Below, piece by piece: positions 1 to 5,347 of a stretch of DNA of 7,243 nucleotides. Source of the stretch: Chitinophagaceae bacterium (GTDB lineage: Bacteria; Bacteroidota; Bacteroidia; Chitinophagales; Chitinophagaceae); NCBI GenBank assembly GCA_018061385.1, contig JAGOUF010000113.1:1-7243 (forward strand), read 5' to 3'. Both the position numbers and the translations under genes were made by a program. The notes below the pieces were generated by a model. That model saw only the letters and a program-made list of their open reading frames with translations. It was not told the origin of the DNA and did not search any database. Positions within the stretch are counted from its first letter, which is position 1. Each line of letters begins with the position of its first letter.

Positions 1-344
1 GTATTGGCACCATGCTGACGTAATAGCCTTTCCACTTTTACTTCTTCAGCAATTACATTTGTTGGCACTTTATACAATGCCATTTCTTGCCAAACAATTT
101 CGTCGCTTGTATTGTAGTATGCCTTTAAAACTTCTACTTGTTTTTCAATTTGACGACATAATTTTTTAATTACATCTTCAGTTTCGTTTACTACAATTGT
201 AAATCGATGCACACTCTCAACTTCTGTTGGTGAAGTATTTAAACTTTCGATATTAATTTTTCTACGAGAAAAAATAATGGCAATACGATTGAGTAAGCCA
301 ACTTGGTTTTCTGTGTAAACTGTTATGGTATATTCTTGTTTCAT
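1..344 (-). CDS. ilvN: Acetolactate synthase small (regulatory) subunit, partial (3' end off the window)
   Basis: This is the regulatory subunit of acetohydroxyacid synthase, which binds the catalytic IlvB subunit and normally gives feedback inhibition by valine. Reading down from the ATG at 344-342 gives 114 residues with no stop before the edge. The N-terminus (MKQEYTITVYTENQVGLLNR) and the following IAIIFSRRKINIESL stretch are the typical start of an IlvN/IlvH ACT domain, at about residues 3-75. The readable part ends ...ERLLRQHGAN. Family members are usually about 160-200 residues, so roughly a third of the protein lies beyond the left edge. The gene follows ilvB after a 104-base gap that holds a palindromic repeat, as expected for a catalytic/regulatory subunit pair. 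The identification comes from family resemblance read by eye. The start is the first in-frame ATG before the conserved segment, and no Shine-Dalgarno sequence is visible, as is usual in Bacteroidota. Confidence 0.93.
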   Translation of the reverse strand, partial: MKQEYTITVYTENQVGLLNRIAIIFSRRKINIESLNTSPTEVESVHRFTIVVNETEDVIKKLCRQIEKQVEVLKAYYNTSDEIVWQEMALYKVPTNVIAEEVKVERLLRQHGAN

Positions 345-365
345 CTGTTCAATTTATATTCTTTA

Positions 366-409
366 GTTCAAGTATGCCCTGCTAAAGCAGGATTTCCAAC
401 GACGCAACT
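366..409 (+). repeat. 44-bp palindrome-containing repeat, copy 1, in the ilvB-ilvN gap
   Basis: The reverse complement of this segment matches 4029-4072 at 42 of 44 positions, with mismatches at 368 and 374 here. The core 375-409 is 35 bases of perfect identity. It contains the hairpin CCTGCTAAAGCAGG (6-bp arms, 2-base loop, 379-392). A second small hairpin (CAACT/AGTTG, 405-416) overlaps the right end and is not shared with the other copy. The element fills much of the gap between ilvB and ilvN. It has no U-tract, so it does not look like a terminator. It may be a REP-like dispersed element, but this window shows only the two copies. Confidence 0.85.
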
Positions 410-448
410 GAAGTTGATGTTTGTGCTACAGTTCAGTACAATAGGGTT

Positions 449-2248
449 TTAAATTTCCTCTTTACTCAATACAATTTCAGCAACACCTCTTCCTTGTGGT
501 ACCATTGGAAATACATTGTCTTCTTTTCCAACTTCTACTTCCAATAAGTAAGAACCTTTGTGGTTAAGCATTGTAGCTAGAGCATTTTTTAAATCTTCTC
601 GTTTTGAAATACTATTGCCAGGAATGTTGTAGCCTTTAGCAACTTGTACATAATTTGGACTAGCAATATCTACAAACGAATAACGCTTATCGTGAAATAG
701 TTGCTGCCACTGACGAACCATTCCTAAGAAATGATTGTTGAGAATTAAAATTTTCACGTCAATTCCAGTTTGCATAATTGTTCCCAATTCTTGAATGGTC
801 ATTTGTATGCCACCATCTCCAATAACTGCTACAACTGCTCTTTCTGGAGCTCCATATTTTGCACCAATTGCTGCTGGCAAAGCAAATCCCATGGTACCTG
901 CACCACCTGACGTAATGCTGCTTTTCGATTGATTGAACTTTGCATAACGACAAGCCACCATTTGGTGTTGACCAACATCTGTTACAATAATTACGTCTCC
1001 ATTTGTAAGCTTATTTAAAGTATTGATTACTTCGCCCATTGTTAATACATCTGTGGTTGGGTGCAATTCTTTATTAATGCAAACTGTTTCTTCCTTTTGT
1101 TTATAATCGTTAAAACGTTGTAACCATTGTGGGTAACATTTTGAATCTATCAATGCAGTAAGCATAGGTAAAGTTTCTTTACAATCGCCCCAAACAGGAA
1201 CAGTTGTTTGAACATTTTTATCAATTTCTGCAGGATCAATATCTAAGTGAATAATTTTTGCTTGCTTGGCATATTTGTCTAAACGACCAGTAACACGATC
1301 GTCAAAACGCATTCCAACCGCAATCAATACATCACACTCATTGGTTAAAACATTGGGTCCATAATTACCATGCATGCCCAACATACCAACGTTTAGAGGA
1401 TGCTTGGTTTCTAATGCACTCAAACCTAAAATAGTCCAAGCTGACGGAATACCAGCTTTTTCAATAAATGCTTTAAACTCTTTTTCAGCTTTGCCTAAAA
1501 TTACACCTTGACCAAAAATTACAAATGGTTGTTTGGCTTGATTAATCAATTTAGCAGCTTCTTCAAGATAAGATTTTCTGATAATTGGTTTTGGACGATA
1601 GCTACGAATATGTTCACATTTTGTATAACCTTGGTAATCGAATTTTTGTAGCTGTGCATTTTTAGTAATGTCAATTAGCACCGGTCCTGGTCTTCCTGTT
1701 CCAGCAATATAAAATGCTTTAGCTAAAACGGCTGGAATCTCATTTGCGTCAGTAACCTGATAATTCCATTTAGTAACTGGCGTTGTAATATTGATTACAT
1801 CTACTTCTTGAAAAGCATCAGTACCCAATAAATGTGCAAATACTTGACCTGTAATACAAACAAGGGGGGTGGAATCAATCATGGCATCTGCTAAACCTGT
1901 AACTAAGTTTGTTGCACCAGGACCACTAGTTGCAAAAACAACACCTACTTTACCACTGCTTCTTGCATAACCTTGTCCAGCATGAATTCCTCCTTGTTCA
2001 TGACGAACCAAAATATGTTTTAATTGCTCATGGTAATCGTACAATGCATCATAAATTGGCATAATTGCACCACCAGGATAACCAAAAATTGTATCAACAC
2101 CTTCGGCAATTAATGCTTCAAGAACTGCTTTAGAACCGCTGAAAACCTCCCTAACTCCCTCCAAAAGAGTCACTTTTGAAGTCTTAGATTCTGCAGTTGT
2201 TAAAATATTATCGGTCTTTATTTTTTCTGTTGTTAATGTATCGCTCAT
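449..2248 (-). CDS. ilvB: Acetolactate (acetohydroxyacid) synthase large catalytic subunit
   Basis: This thiamine diphosphate enzyme condenses two pyruvates to acetolactate (Val/Leu branch), or pyruvate with 2-oxobutyrate to acetohydroxybutyrate (Ile branch). It is the committed step, carried out in the cytoplasm. The 599 residues show the three-domain family layout. An N-terminal domain has the GYPGGAIMPIYDALY motif (about 57-71) and the catalytic glutamate in RHEQGG (Glu84). A central domain includes VGMRFDDRVTGR (about 311-322). A C-terminal domain carries the ThDP/Mg motif GDGG (477-480) with the paired Asn504-Asn505. Recognisable homology begins near residue 37 (SGSKAVLEAL). The first 36 or so residues are an unusual extension, part of which is encoded by repeat-like sequence (see 2142-2178). 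No in-frame Met lies between residue 1 and the GYPGG motif, so the start at 2248 is the only ATG that keeps the whole domain. The gene sits 53 bases after ilvD and is followed by ilvN. Confidence 0.97.
   Translation of the reverse strand: MSDTLTTEKIKTDNILTTAESKTSKVTLLEGVREVFSGSKAVLEALIAEGVDTIFGYPGGAIMPIYDALYDYHEQLKHILVRHEQGGIHAGQGYARSSGKVGVVFATSGPGATNLVTGLADAMIDSTPLVCITGQVFAHLLGTDAFQEVDVINITTPVTKWNYQVTDANEIPAVLAKAFYIAGTGRPGPVLIDITKNAQLQKFDYQGYTKCEHIRSYRPKPIIRKSYLEEAAKLINQAKQPFVIFGQGVILGKAEKEFKAFIEKAGIPSAWTILGLSALETKHPLNVGMLGMHGNYGPNVLTNECDVLIAVGMRFDDRVTGRLDKYAKQAKIIHLDIDPAEIDKNVQTTVPVWGDCKETLPMLTALIDSKCYPQWLQRFNDYKQKEETVCINKELHPTTDVLTMGEVINTLNKLTNGDVIIVTDVGQHQMVACRYAKFNQSKSSITSGGAGTMGFALPAAIGAKYGAPERAVVAVIGDGGIQMTIQELGTIMQTGIDVKILILNNHFLGMVRQWQQLFHDKRYSFVDIASPNYVQVAKGYNIPGNSISKREDLKNALATMLNHKGSYLLEVEVGKEDNVFPMVPQGRGVAEIVLSKEEI
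2142..2178 (-). repeat. Repeat-like palindromic segment inside the 5' end of ilvB
   Basis: On the coding strand this segment begins with CAAAAG and CTTTTG arms (2178-2173 and 2167-2162, 5-base loop) and continues as GGAGGGAGTTAGGGAGGTTTT. From general knowledge of Bacteroidota genomes, this GGAG(G)-GAGTTAGGGAGG-TTTT pattern resembles a common intergenic repeat. Here it is in frame and encodes roughly KVTLLEGVREVF, just before the conserved IlvB domain. Only this one copy is visible in the window, so its membership of a repeat family is an inference. Confidence 0.5.
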
Positions 2249-2283
2249 AATTAAACTTTTTCAAATTCGGTGGTTTAAAATTT

Positions 2284-2299
2284 CCATTTCAGAGAATGG
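2284..2299. repeat. Small hairpin in the ilvD-ilvB gap
   Basis: CCATT (2284-2288) and AATGG (2295-2299) form a 5-bp stem with a 6-base loop just after the ilvD stop codon. It has no U-tract and is too weak to be called a terminator. It could be a worn relic of one of the palindromic elements seen at the other junctions, or chance. Confidence 0.25.
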
Positions 2300-2301
2300 G
2301 G

Positions 2302-3984
2302 CTATTCATCTGTTACACAACCTTCAGCTGCAGTTTTTACATTTTTTGCATATTTATACAATACGCCTTTTGTTGCTTTTAAAACAGGTTGTTTCCAGTT
2401 GGCTTTTCTTACAGAAATAATCTCGTCACTAACTTTTAAATTGAGTGTATTATTTACTGCATCAATTTCAATGATGTCGTTATCTTCTACCAAGCAAATT
2501 AAACCACCATCAAAAGCCTCAGGTGTAATATGACCAACAACAAATCCATGTGTTCCACCACTAAATCTTCCATCAGTAATTAATGCAACAGATTTACCCA
2601 AACCTGCACCAATAATGGCTCCTGTAGGTTTTAGCATTTCAGGCATTCCAGGTGCACCACGTGGTCCAATGTATCTTATCACAACAACATCGCCTGCATG
2701 AACTTTGCCAGATTGAATGCCAGCAATTAAATCTTTCTCTCCATCAAATACTCTTGCTGTGCCTTCAAAACGTTCACCTTCTTTGCCAGATATTTTTGCA
2801 ACACTTCCACCAGTAGCCAAATTGCCATACAATATTTGTAAGTGGCCAGTTAATTTTAATGGGTTTTCAAGTGGTTTAATAATATCTTGTTTCTCAAAAT
2901 CTAAATCTTTTGCCTCAGCTAAATTTTCAGCTACCGTTTTTCCTGTTACTGTTAAGCAATCACCATGCAATAAGCCTTTACTCAATAAATATTTCATTAC
3001 ACTTGGCACACCACCATGCTTGTGTAAATCTTCCATTAAATATTTTCCACTTGGTTTAAAATCCGCAAGCACAGGAATGTTATTGCTAATTGTTTGAAAG
3101 TCGTCTTGCGTCAAGCTAACACCAACACTTTTAGCCATTGCTATTAAATGTAAAACTGCATTGGTGCTTCCGCCTAAAACCATGATAACAGTAATTGCAT
3201 TATCAAATGCTTTACGTGTCATAATATCAGTTGGCTTAATGTCTTTTTCTAGCAATATTTTTATTGCTTTGCCAGCAGTTGCACATTCTATTTGTTTTTC
3301 TTCGCTGAGTGCAGGGTTAGAAGAAGAATAAGGCAAACTCATTCCCAACGCTTCAATAGCACTAGCCATTGTATTGGCTGTGTACATGCCACCACAAGCA
3401 CCTGCACCTGGGCAGCTATGTTGAACAATTCCTTTAAAATCGGCTTCACTTAAATTACCAGCAATTTTTTGTCCCAATGCTTCAAATGCTGAAACAATAT
3501 TTAAGTCTTCACCCTTATAATGACCAGGTGCAATAGTGCCTCCATAAATCATAATTGATGGACGATTCAAGCGTCCCATTGCCATAATAGTTCCAGGCAT
3601 ATTTTTATCGCAACCCGGTATTCCAATTAATCCATCATAATATTGTGCTCCAGCATTGGTTTCAATGCTATCTGCAATAACATCTCTACTTACTAAACTA
3701 TATCGCATTCCGTCAGTGCCCATACTAATTCCATCACTTACACCAATGGTGTAAAAACGCAAGCCCAGTAAGCCTTCTGTGGCATCAATACTTTGTTTTA
3801 CAGATGTTGCTAAATCGTTCAAGTGCATATTACAAGGGTTGCCATCCCAACCCATACTTACAATTCCTACTTGAGCTTTATTAAAGTCTTCTTCTTTAAA
3901 ACCAATGGCATAATACATTGCCTGAGCTGCAGGTTGAGTTACGTCCTGTGTTAAAGTTTTTGAGTATTTATTTAATTCTGACAT
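2302..3984 (-). CDS. ilvD: Dihydroxyacid dehydratase
   Basis: It dehydrates 2,3-dihydroxyisovalerate and 2,3-dihydroxy-3-methylvalerate to the 2-oxo acids that IlvE then transaminates. The 560 residues match the usual full length of IlvD/Edd family dehydratases. The three cysteines expected to hold the Fe-S cluster are visible: Cys51 in GNPCN, Cys125 in GCDKNMPG and Cys197 in [17 protein letters not shown]. Asp126 and Lys127 in the CDKN motif fit the Mg-binding Asp and the carbamylated Lys of the family. Other family signatures are [17 protein letters not shown] (about 81-97), [10 protein letters not shown], and near the C-terminus [11 protein letters not shown] and [13 protein letters not shown]. 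Nothing is missing, so an active enzyme is expected. The ATG at 3984 has an A-rich upstream stretch and no Shine-Dalgarno sequence. The gene is separated from ilvE by 98 bases holding repeat copy 2. Confidence 0.98.
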   Translation of the reverse strand: MSELNKYSKTLTQDVTQPAAQAMYYAIGFKEEDFNKAQVGIVSMGWDGNPCNMHLNDLATSVKQSIDATEGLLGLRFYTIGVSDGISMGTDGMRYSLVSRDVIADSIETNAGAQYYDGLIGIPGCDKNMPGTIMAMGRLNRPSIMIYGGTIAPGHYKGEDLNIVSAFEALGQKIAGNLSEADFKGIVQHSCPGAGACGGMYTANTMASAIEALGMSLPYSSSNPALSEEKQIECATAGKAIKILLEKDIKPTDIMTRKAFDNAITVIMVLGGSTNAVLHLIAMAKSVGVSLTQDDFQTISNNIPVLADFKPSGKYLMEDLHKHGGVPSVMKYLLSKGLLHGDCLTVTGKTVAENLAEAKDLDFEKQDIIKPLENPLKLTGHLQILYGNLATGGSVAKISGKEGERFEGTARVFDGEKDLIAGIQSGKVHAGDVVVIRYIGPRGAPGMPEMLKPTGAIIGAGLGKSVALITDGRFSGGTHGFVVGHITPEAFDGGLICLVEDNDIIEIDAVNNTLNLKVSDEIISVRKANWKQPVLKATKGVLYKYAKNVKTAAEGCVTDE

Positions 3985-4028
3985 TTTCTTTTTTTATGTA
4001 CTTAGCTGATGAACATTTATATAGCTGT

Positions 4029-4072
4029 AGTTGCGTCGTTGGAAATCCTGCTTTAGCAGGGCACACTTGTAC
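4029..4072 (-). repeat. 44-bp palindrome-containing repeat, copy 2, in the ilvE-ilvD gap
   Basis: This is the inverted partner of 366-409, with 42 of 44 positions identical and a 35-base perfect core at 4029-4063. It contains the hairpin CCTGCTTTAGCAGG. It lies between the ilvE stop and the ilvD start and has no U-tract. The two copies face each other around ilvD and ilvB, about 3.6 kb apart. Confidence 0.85.
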
Positions 4073-4082
4073 GCCTTTTACT

Positions 4083-4973
4083 TTATTCAACAGTTTCTAA
4101 AACAAATTCTTGTTCCATCACTTTTGCTTTATATGCTTTTTGAATAATAGCACTTAAACTTTCTTCCCATACTTTCTTAAAAGGCACGTTGTCTAAAGAT
4201 TCTAGTGCAACTACTTCAGCAGCTGTGCCACAAAAAAATCCTGCATCTGCACCTTTCATTTCTTCAGGTGTAAATAATTTTTCTTGAATTGAAATATTCA
4301 ATTCGTTGCATATTTCTAAAACAGTTGCTCTAGTTATTCCAGGTAAAATATTTCCTTTAGGTGCAGTGTATAAAACGCCATTGTTTTCATAAAAAATATT
4401 TGCACCAGAACTTTCAGCAACGAACCCTTCACTATCTAAAACAAGAGCTTCATCAAAACCATTGTCTTTGGCTTCTTGACAAGCCAAAATAGAATTTACA
4501 TAATGTCCACTCACTTTTGCATCAACATGAAAAGCATTAGAGTTCGGTCGTCTATACGTTGAAGTTGCAATACGCATTTTATTGCTCATGTAACCATAGG
4601 TCCATTCCCAAGCTTCAATTGCTAAGTAACTTTCTTTACCTTTTGATAATGCCATATTGGGCGAACACAACACAATTGGACGAACATAAGCATCTACAAA
4701 ATTGTTTCTCTTCAATACTTCATAAGTCAATTCAATTAATTGTTCTGTAGTATAATTAAAAGGAATTTTCATGACGTTAGCCGAGTGTATCAATCTATCG
4801 TAATGTTCCCTTGCTTTAAAAATTTTGGTGCTACCGTTAATTGGATAAGAACGTATTCCTTCAAACACGGCATAACCATAATGCAGACTCTGGCTGTATA
4901 AGTCGGTTTTGGCCTCATTTGCTTTTACAAATTGGCGATTGAAGTAAATAATTGTGTTGTCGTTGTAATACAT
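4083..4973 (-). CDS. ilvE: Branched-chain amino acid aminotransferase (PLP fold type IV)
   Basis: It interconverts Ile, Leu and Val with their 2-oxo acids using glutamate/2-oxoglutarate, the last step of all three pathways. The 296 residues match the class IV aminotransferase length. Visible landmarks are the N-terminal HYGYAVFEGIRSY segment (31-43), the probable PLP lysine Lys153 in DAKVSGHYVNS, the EALVLDSEGFVAESSGANIF block with Glu187, the phosphate-binding GITR (212-215) and GTAAEV (249-254). D-amino acid transaminase and aminodeoxychorismate lyase belong to the same superfamily, but FEGIRSY and the ilv neighbourhood favour IlvE. It is the first structural gene after the attenuator, about 80 bases downstream of the terminator U-run. 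A palindromic repeat lies in its untranslated leader. The ATG at 4973 is followed at once by the family-like start (MYYNDNTIIYFNRQFV), and there is no Shine-Dalgarno sequence. Confidence 0.96.
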   Translation of the reverse strand: MYYNDNTIIYFNRQFVKANEAKTDLYSQSLHYGYAVFEGIRSYPINGSTKIFKAREHYDRLIHSANVMKIPFNYTTEQLIELTYEVLKRNNFVDAYVRPIVLCSPNMALSKGKESYLAIEAWEWTYGYMSNKMRIATSTYRRPNSNAFHVDAKVSGHYVNSILACQEAKDNGFDEALVLDSEGFVAESSGANIFYENNGVLYTAPKGNILPGITRATVLEICNELNISIQEKLFTPEEMKGADAGFFCGTAAEVVALESLDNVPFKKVWEESLSAIIQKAYKAKVMEQEFVLETVE

Positions 4974-4993
4974 TTTAATTTAGTTTAAACCTC

Positions 4994-5044
4994 ATCTGCC
5001 TTTCAGGCATCTTCTCCTAAAGGAGAAGAGAAATGGATGCAGAT
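4994..5044. repeat. 51-bp compound palindromic repeat between the terminator and ilvE
   Basis: Outer arms ATCTGC (4994-4999) and GCAGAT (5039-5044) enclose two hairpins: TGCCT/AGGCA (4997-5001 and 5005-5009, 3-base loop) and TCTTCTCC/GGAGAAGA (5010-5017 and 5022-5029, 4-base TAAA loop). GCATC/GATGC (5007-5011 and 5036-5040) is an alternative outer pairing. A CTCC-TAAA-GGAG palindrome of this type resembles dispersed intergenic elements common in Bacteroidota. Any transcript that reads through the terminator would carry this structure in the ilvE 5' UTR. Confidence 0.7.
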
Positions 5045-5053
5045 TTTTTAGAT

Positions 5054-5085
5054 AATAAAAAACCCGCCTCTTATGGAGGCGGGTT
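5054..5085 (-). terminator. Rho-independent terminator / probable attenuator hairpin upstream of ilvE
   Basis: On the minus strand AACCCGCCTC (5085-5076) and GAGGCGGGTT (5070-5061) form a perfect 10-bp GC-rich stem with a 5-base CATAA loop. A run of six T residues (5062-5057, the first two shared with the stem base) follows directly. The hairpin begins 24 bases after the stop codon of the leader ORF and about 80 bases before ilvE. No other gene ends between the leader and this hairpin, so its simplest role is conditional termination of the ilvEDBN transcript. The plus strand is also T-rich beyond the stem, but no plus-strand gene leads into it. Confidence 0.93.
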
Positions 5086-5222
5086 GTATGTTTATTTATT
5101 TTTTTAACATCAACTAACACCCCCATGCCACGCAGGAATAATAATGACAATCACCACAATAATTATTGTATTGATATTTGTGATTGTATTATTTAATTTG
5201 CTTTGTAACATAGTTGTGTTTG
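5055..5222 (-). promoter_or_regulatory. Ile/Val transcription attenuator of the ilvEDBN genes
   Basis: The arrangement is a short leader ORF with an Ile/Val codon run, then a strong terminator, then the first ilv gene, as in ribosome-mediated attenuation. A candidate antiterminator is visible: GGGGGUG in the last codons of the leader (5124-5118) can pair with CGCCUCC in the 5' arm of the terminator (5081-5075), giving 7 bp including two G-U pairs. A ribosome stalled in the Ile/Val run (5166-5137) would leave GGGGGUG free. A ribosome reaching the stop codon at 5112-5110 would cover it, so the terminator would form. The architecture is seen directly, while the switching is inferred by analogy with enterobacterial ilv and leu leaders. 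A protein-binding attenuator is possible but would not explain the codon run. Confidence 0.82.
5110..5211 (-). CDS. Ile/Val-rich leader peptide (attenuation peptide, IlvL-like)
   Basis: This 33-residue ORF runs ATG (5211-5209) to TGA (5112-5110). Its centre, residues 16-25, is IIIVVIVIII, ten Ile/Val codons in a row (seven Ile, three Val), followed by PAWHGGVS. In all it has nine Ile, four Val, two Leu (TTA, codons 2 and 6) and three Thr codons (ACA, within NTITNINT). The composition and the Pro directly after the run recall the enterobacterial ilv operon leader peptide, which ends its run in VIIIPP. It lies about 17 bases downstream of a Bacteroidota-type promoter box and 24 bases before the terminator that precedes ilvE. 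The peptide itself probably has no function after translation. Its job would be to sense charged tRNA-Ile and tRNA-Val through ribosome stalling. The start has no Shine-Dalgarno sequence, only an A-rich ACACAACT. A chance hydrophobic ORF is the alternative, but position and codon run together argue against it. Confidence 0.85.
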   Translation of the reverse strand: MLQSKLNNTITNINTIIIVVIVIIIPAWHGGVS

Positions 5223-5227
5223 TTGAA

Positions 5228-5259
5228 CGAATATAACACCGCCTCTTGAAAAAAACAAA
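5228..5259 (-). promoter_or_regulatory. Bacteroidota-type promoter for the leader-ilvEDBN transcript
   Basis: On the minus strand TTTG (5259-5256) is followed by exactly 20 bases and then TATATTCG (5235-5228). The second box matches the Bacteroidota primary sigma -7 consensus TAnnTTTG at five of the six defined positions, and the -33 TTTG is exact. The spacing falls within the known range of about 19-21. Transcription would start near 5222, giving a 5' UTR of roughly 11 bases before the leader ATG. This makes the ilv genes a unit that can be expressed separately from leuD-leuB. The call rests on consensus matching only. Confidence 0.65.
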
Positions 5260-5347
5260 GAACTTTATTCATTAAGAATGAAAAATTAATAATTAAGAAT
5301 TGGTTATTGCAGTTTATAATTCCTAACTAATAATTATAATTTCCCAA
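5260..5347. other. AT-rich leuB-promoter spacer with a weak inverted repeat
   Basis: This 88-base spacer after leuB is almost all A and T. It contains an 8-bp inverted repeat, TTATAATT/AATTATAA (5314-5321 and 5332-5339, 10-base loop), and the word TTCTTAAT twice on the minus strand. The stem has no GC pairs and no clean U-run, so I do not call a terminator for leuB here. It may instead act as an AT-rich upstream region for the promoter at 5259-5228. I see no ORF or RNA gene in it. Confidence 0.4.

Noticed and set aside
379..392. CCTGC...GCAGG hairpin as a terminator between ilvB and ilvN.
   Set aside because: No U-run follows on the minus strand, and termination there would separate the two subunits of one enzyme. 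Repeat copy 2 has the same stem and also no U-run.
2717..3097. Plus-strand open frame of 126 codons within ilvD.
   Set aside because: It lies wholly antisense to the highly conserved ilvD gene, shows no family features and is best explained as a reading-frame shadow.
3918..4100. Plus-strand open frame of 60 codons across the ilvE-ilvD gap.
   Set aside because: It overlaps the ends of two well-supported minus-strand genes and reads through repeat copy 2. There is no promoter or family evidence.
5238..5247. AAGAGGCGG on the minus strand, identical to the terminator 3' arm, as an alternative antiterminator segment.
   Set aside because: It could pair with the terminator 5' arm over 7 bp, but it lies between the -33 and -7 boxes of the best promoter, so it would not be transcribed from that start. 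It becomes relevant only for read-through RNA from leuB or if the real start is upstream.
5314..5339. AT-only inverted repeat after leuB as its terminator.
   Set aside because: The stem has no GC pair and lacks a proper U-tract on the transcribed strand, so it is too weak to support a terminator call.
4974..5347. A T-box or metabolite riboswitch controlling ilvE.
   Set aside because: I see no T-box sequence or known riboswitch core. The leader ORF with its Ile/Val codon run explains the terminator more simply.
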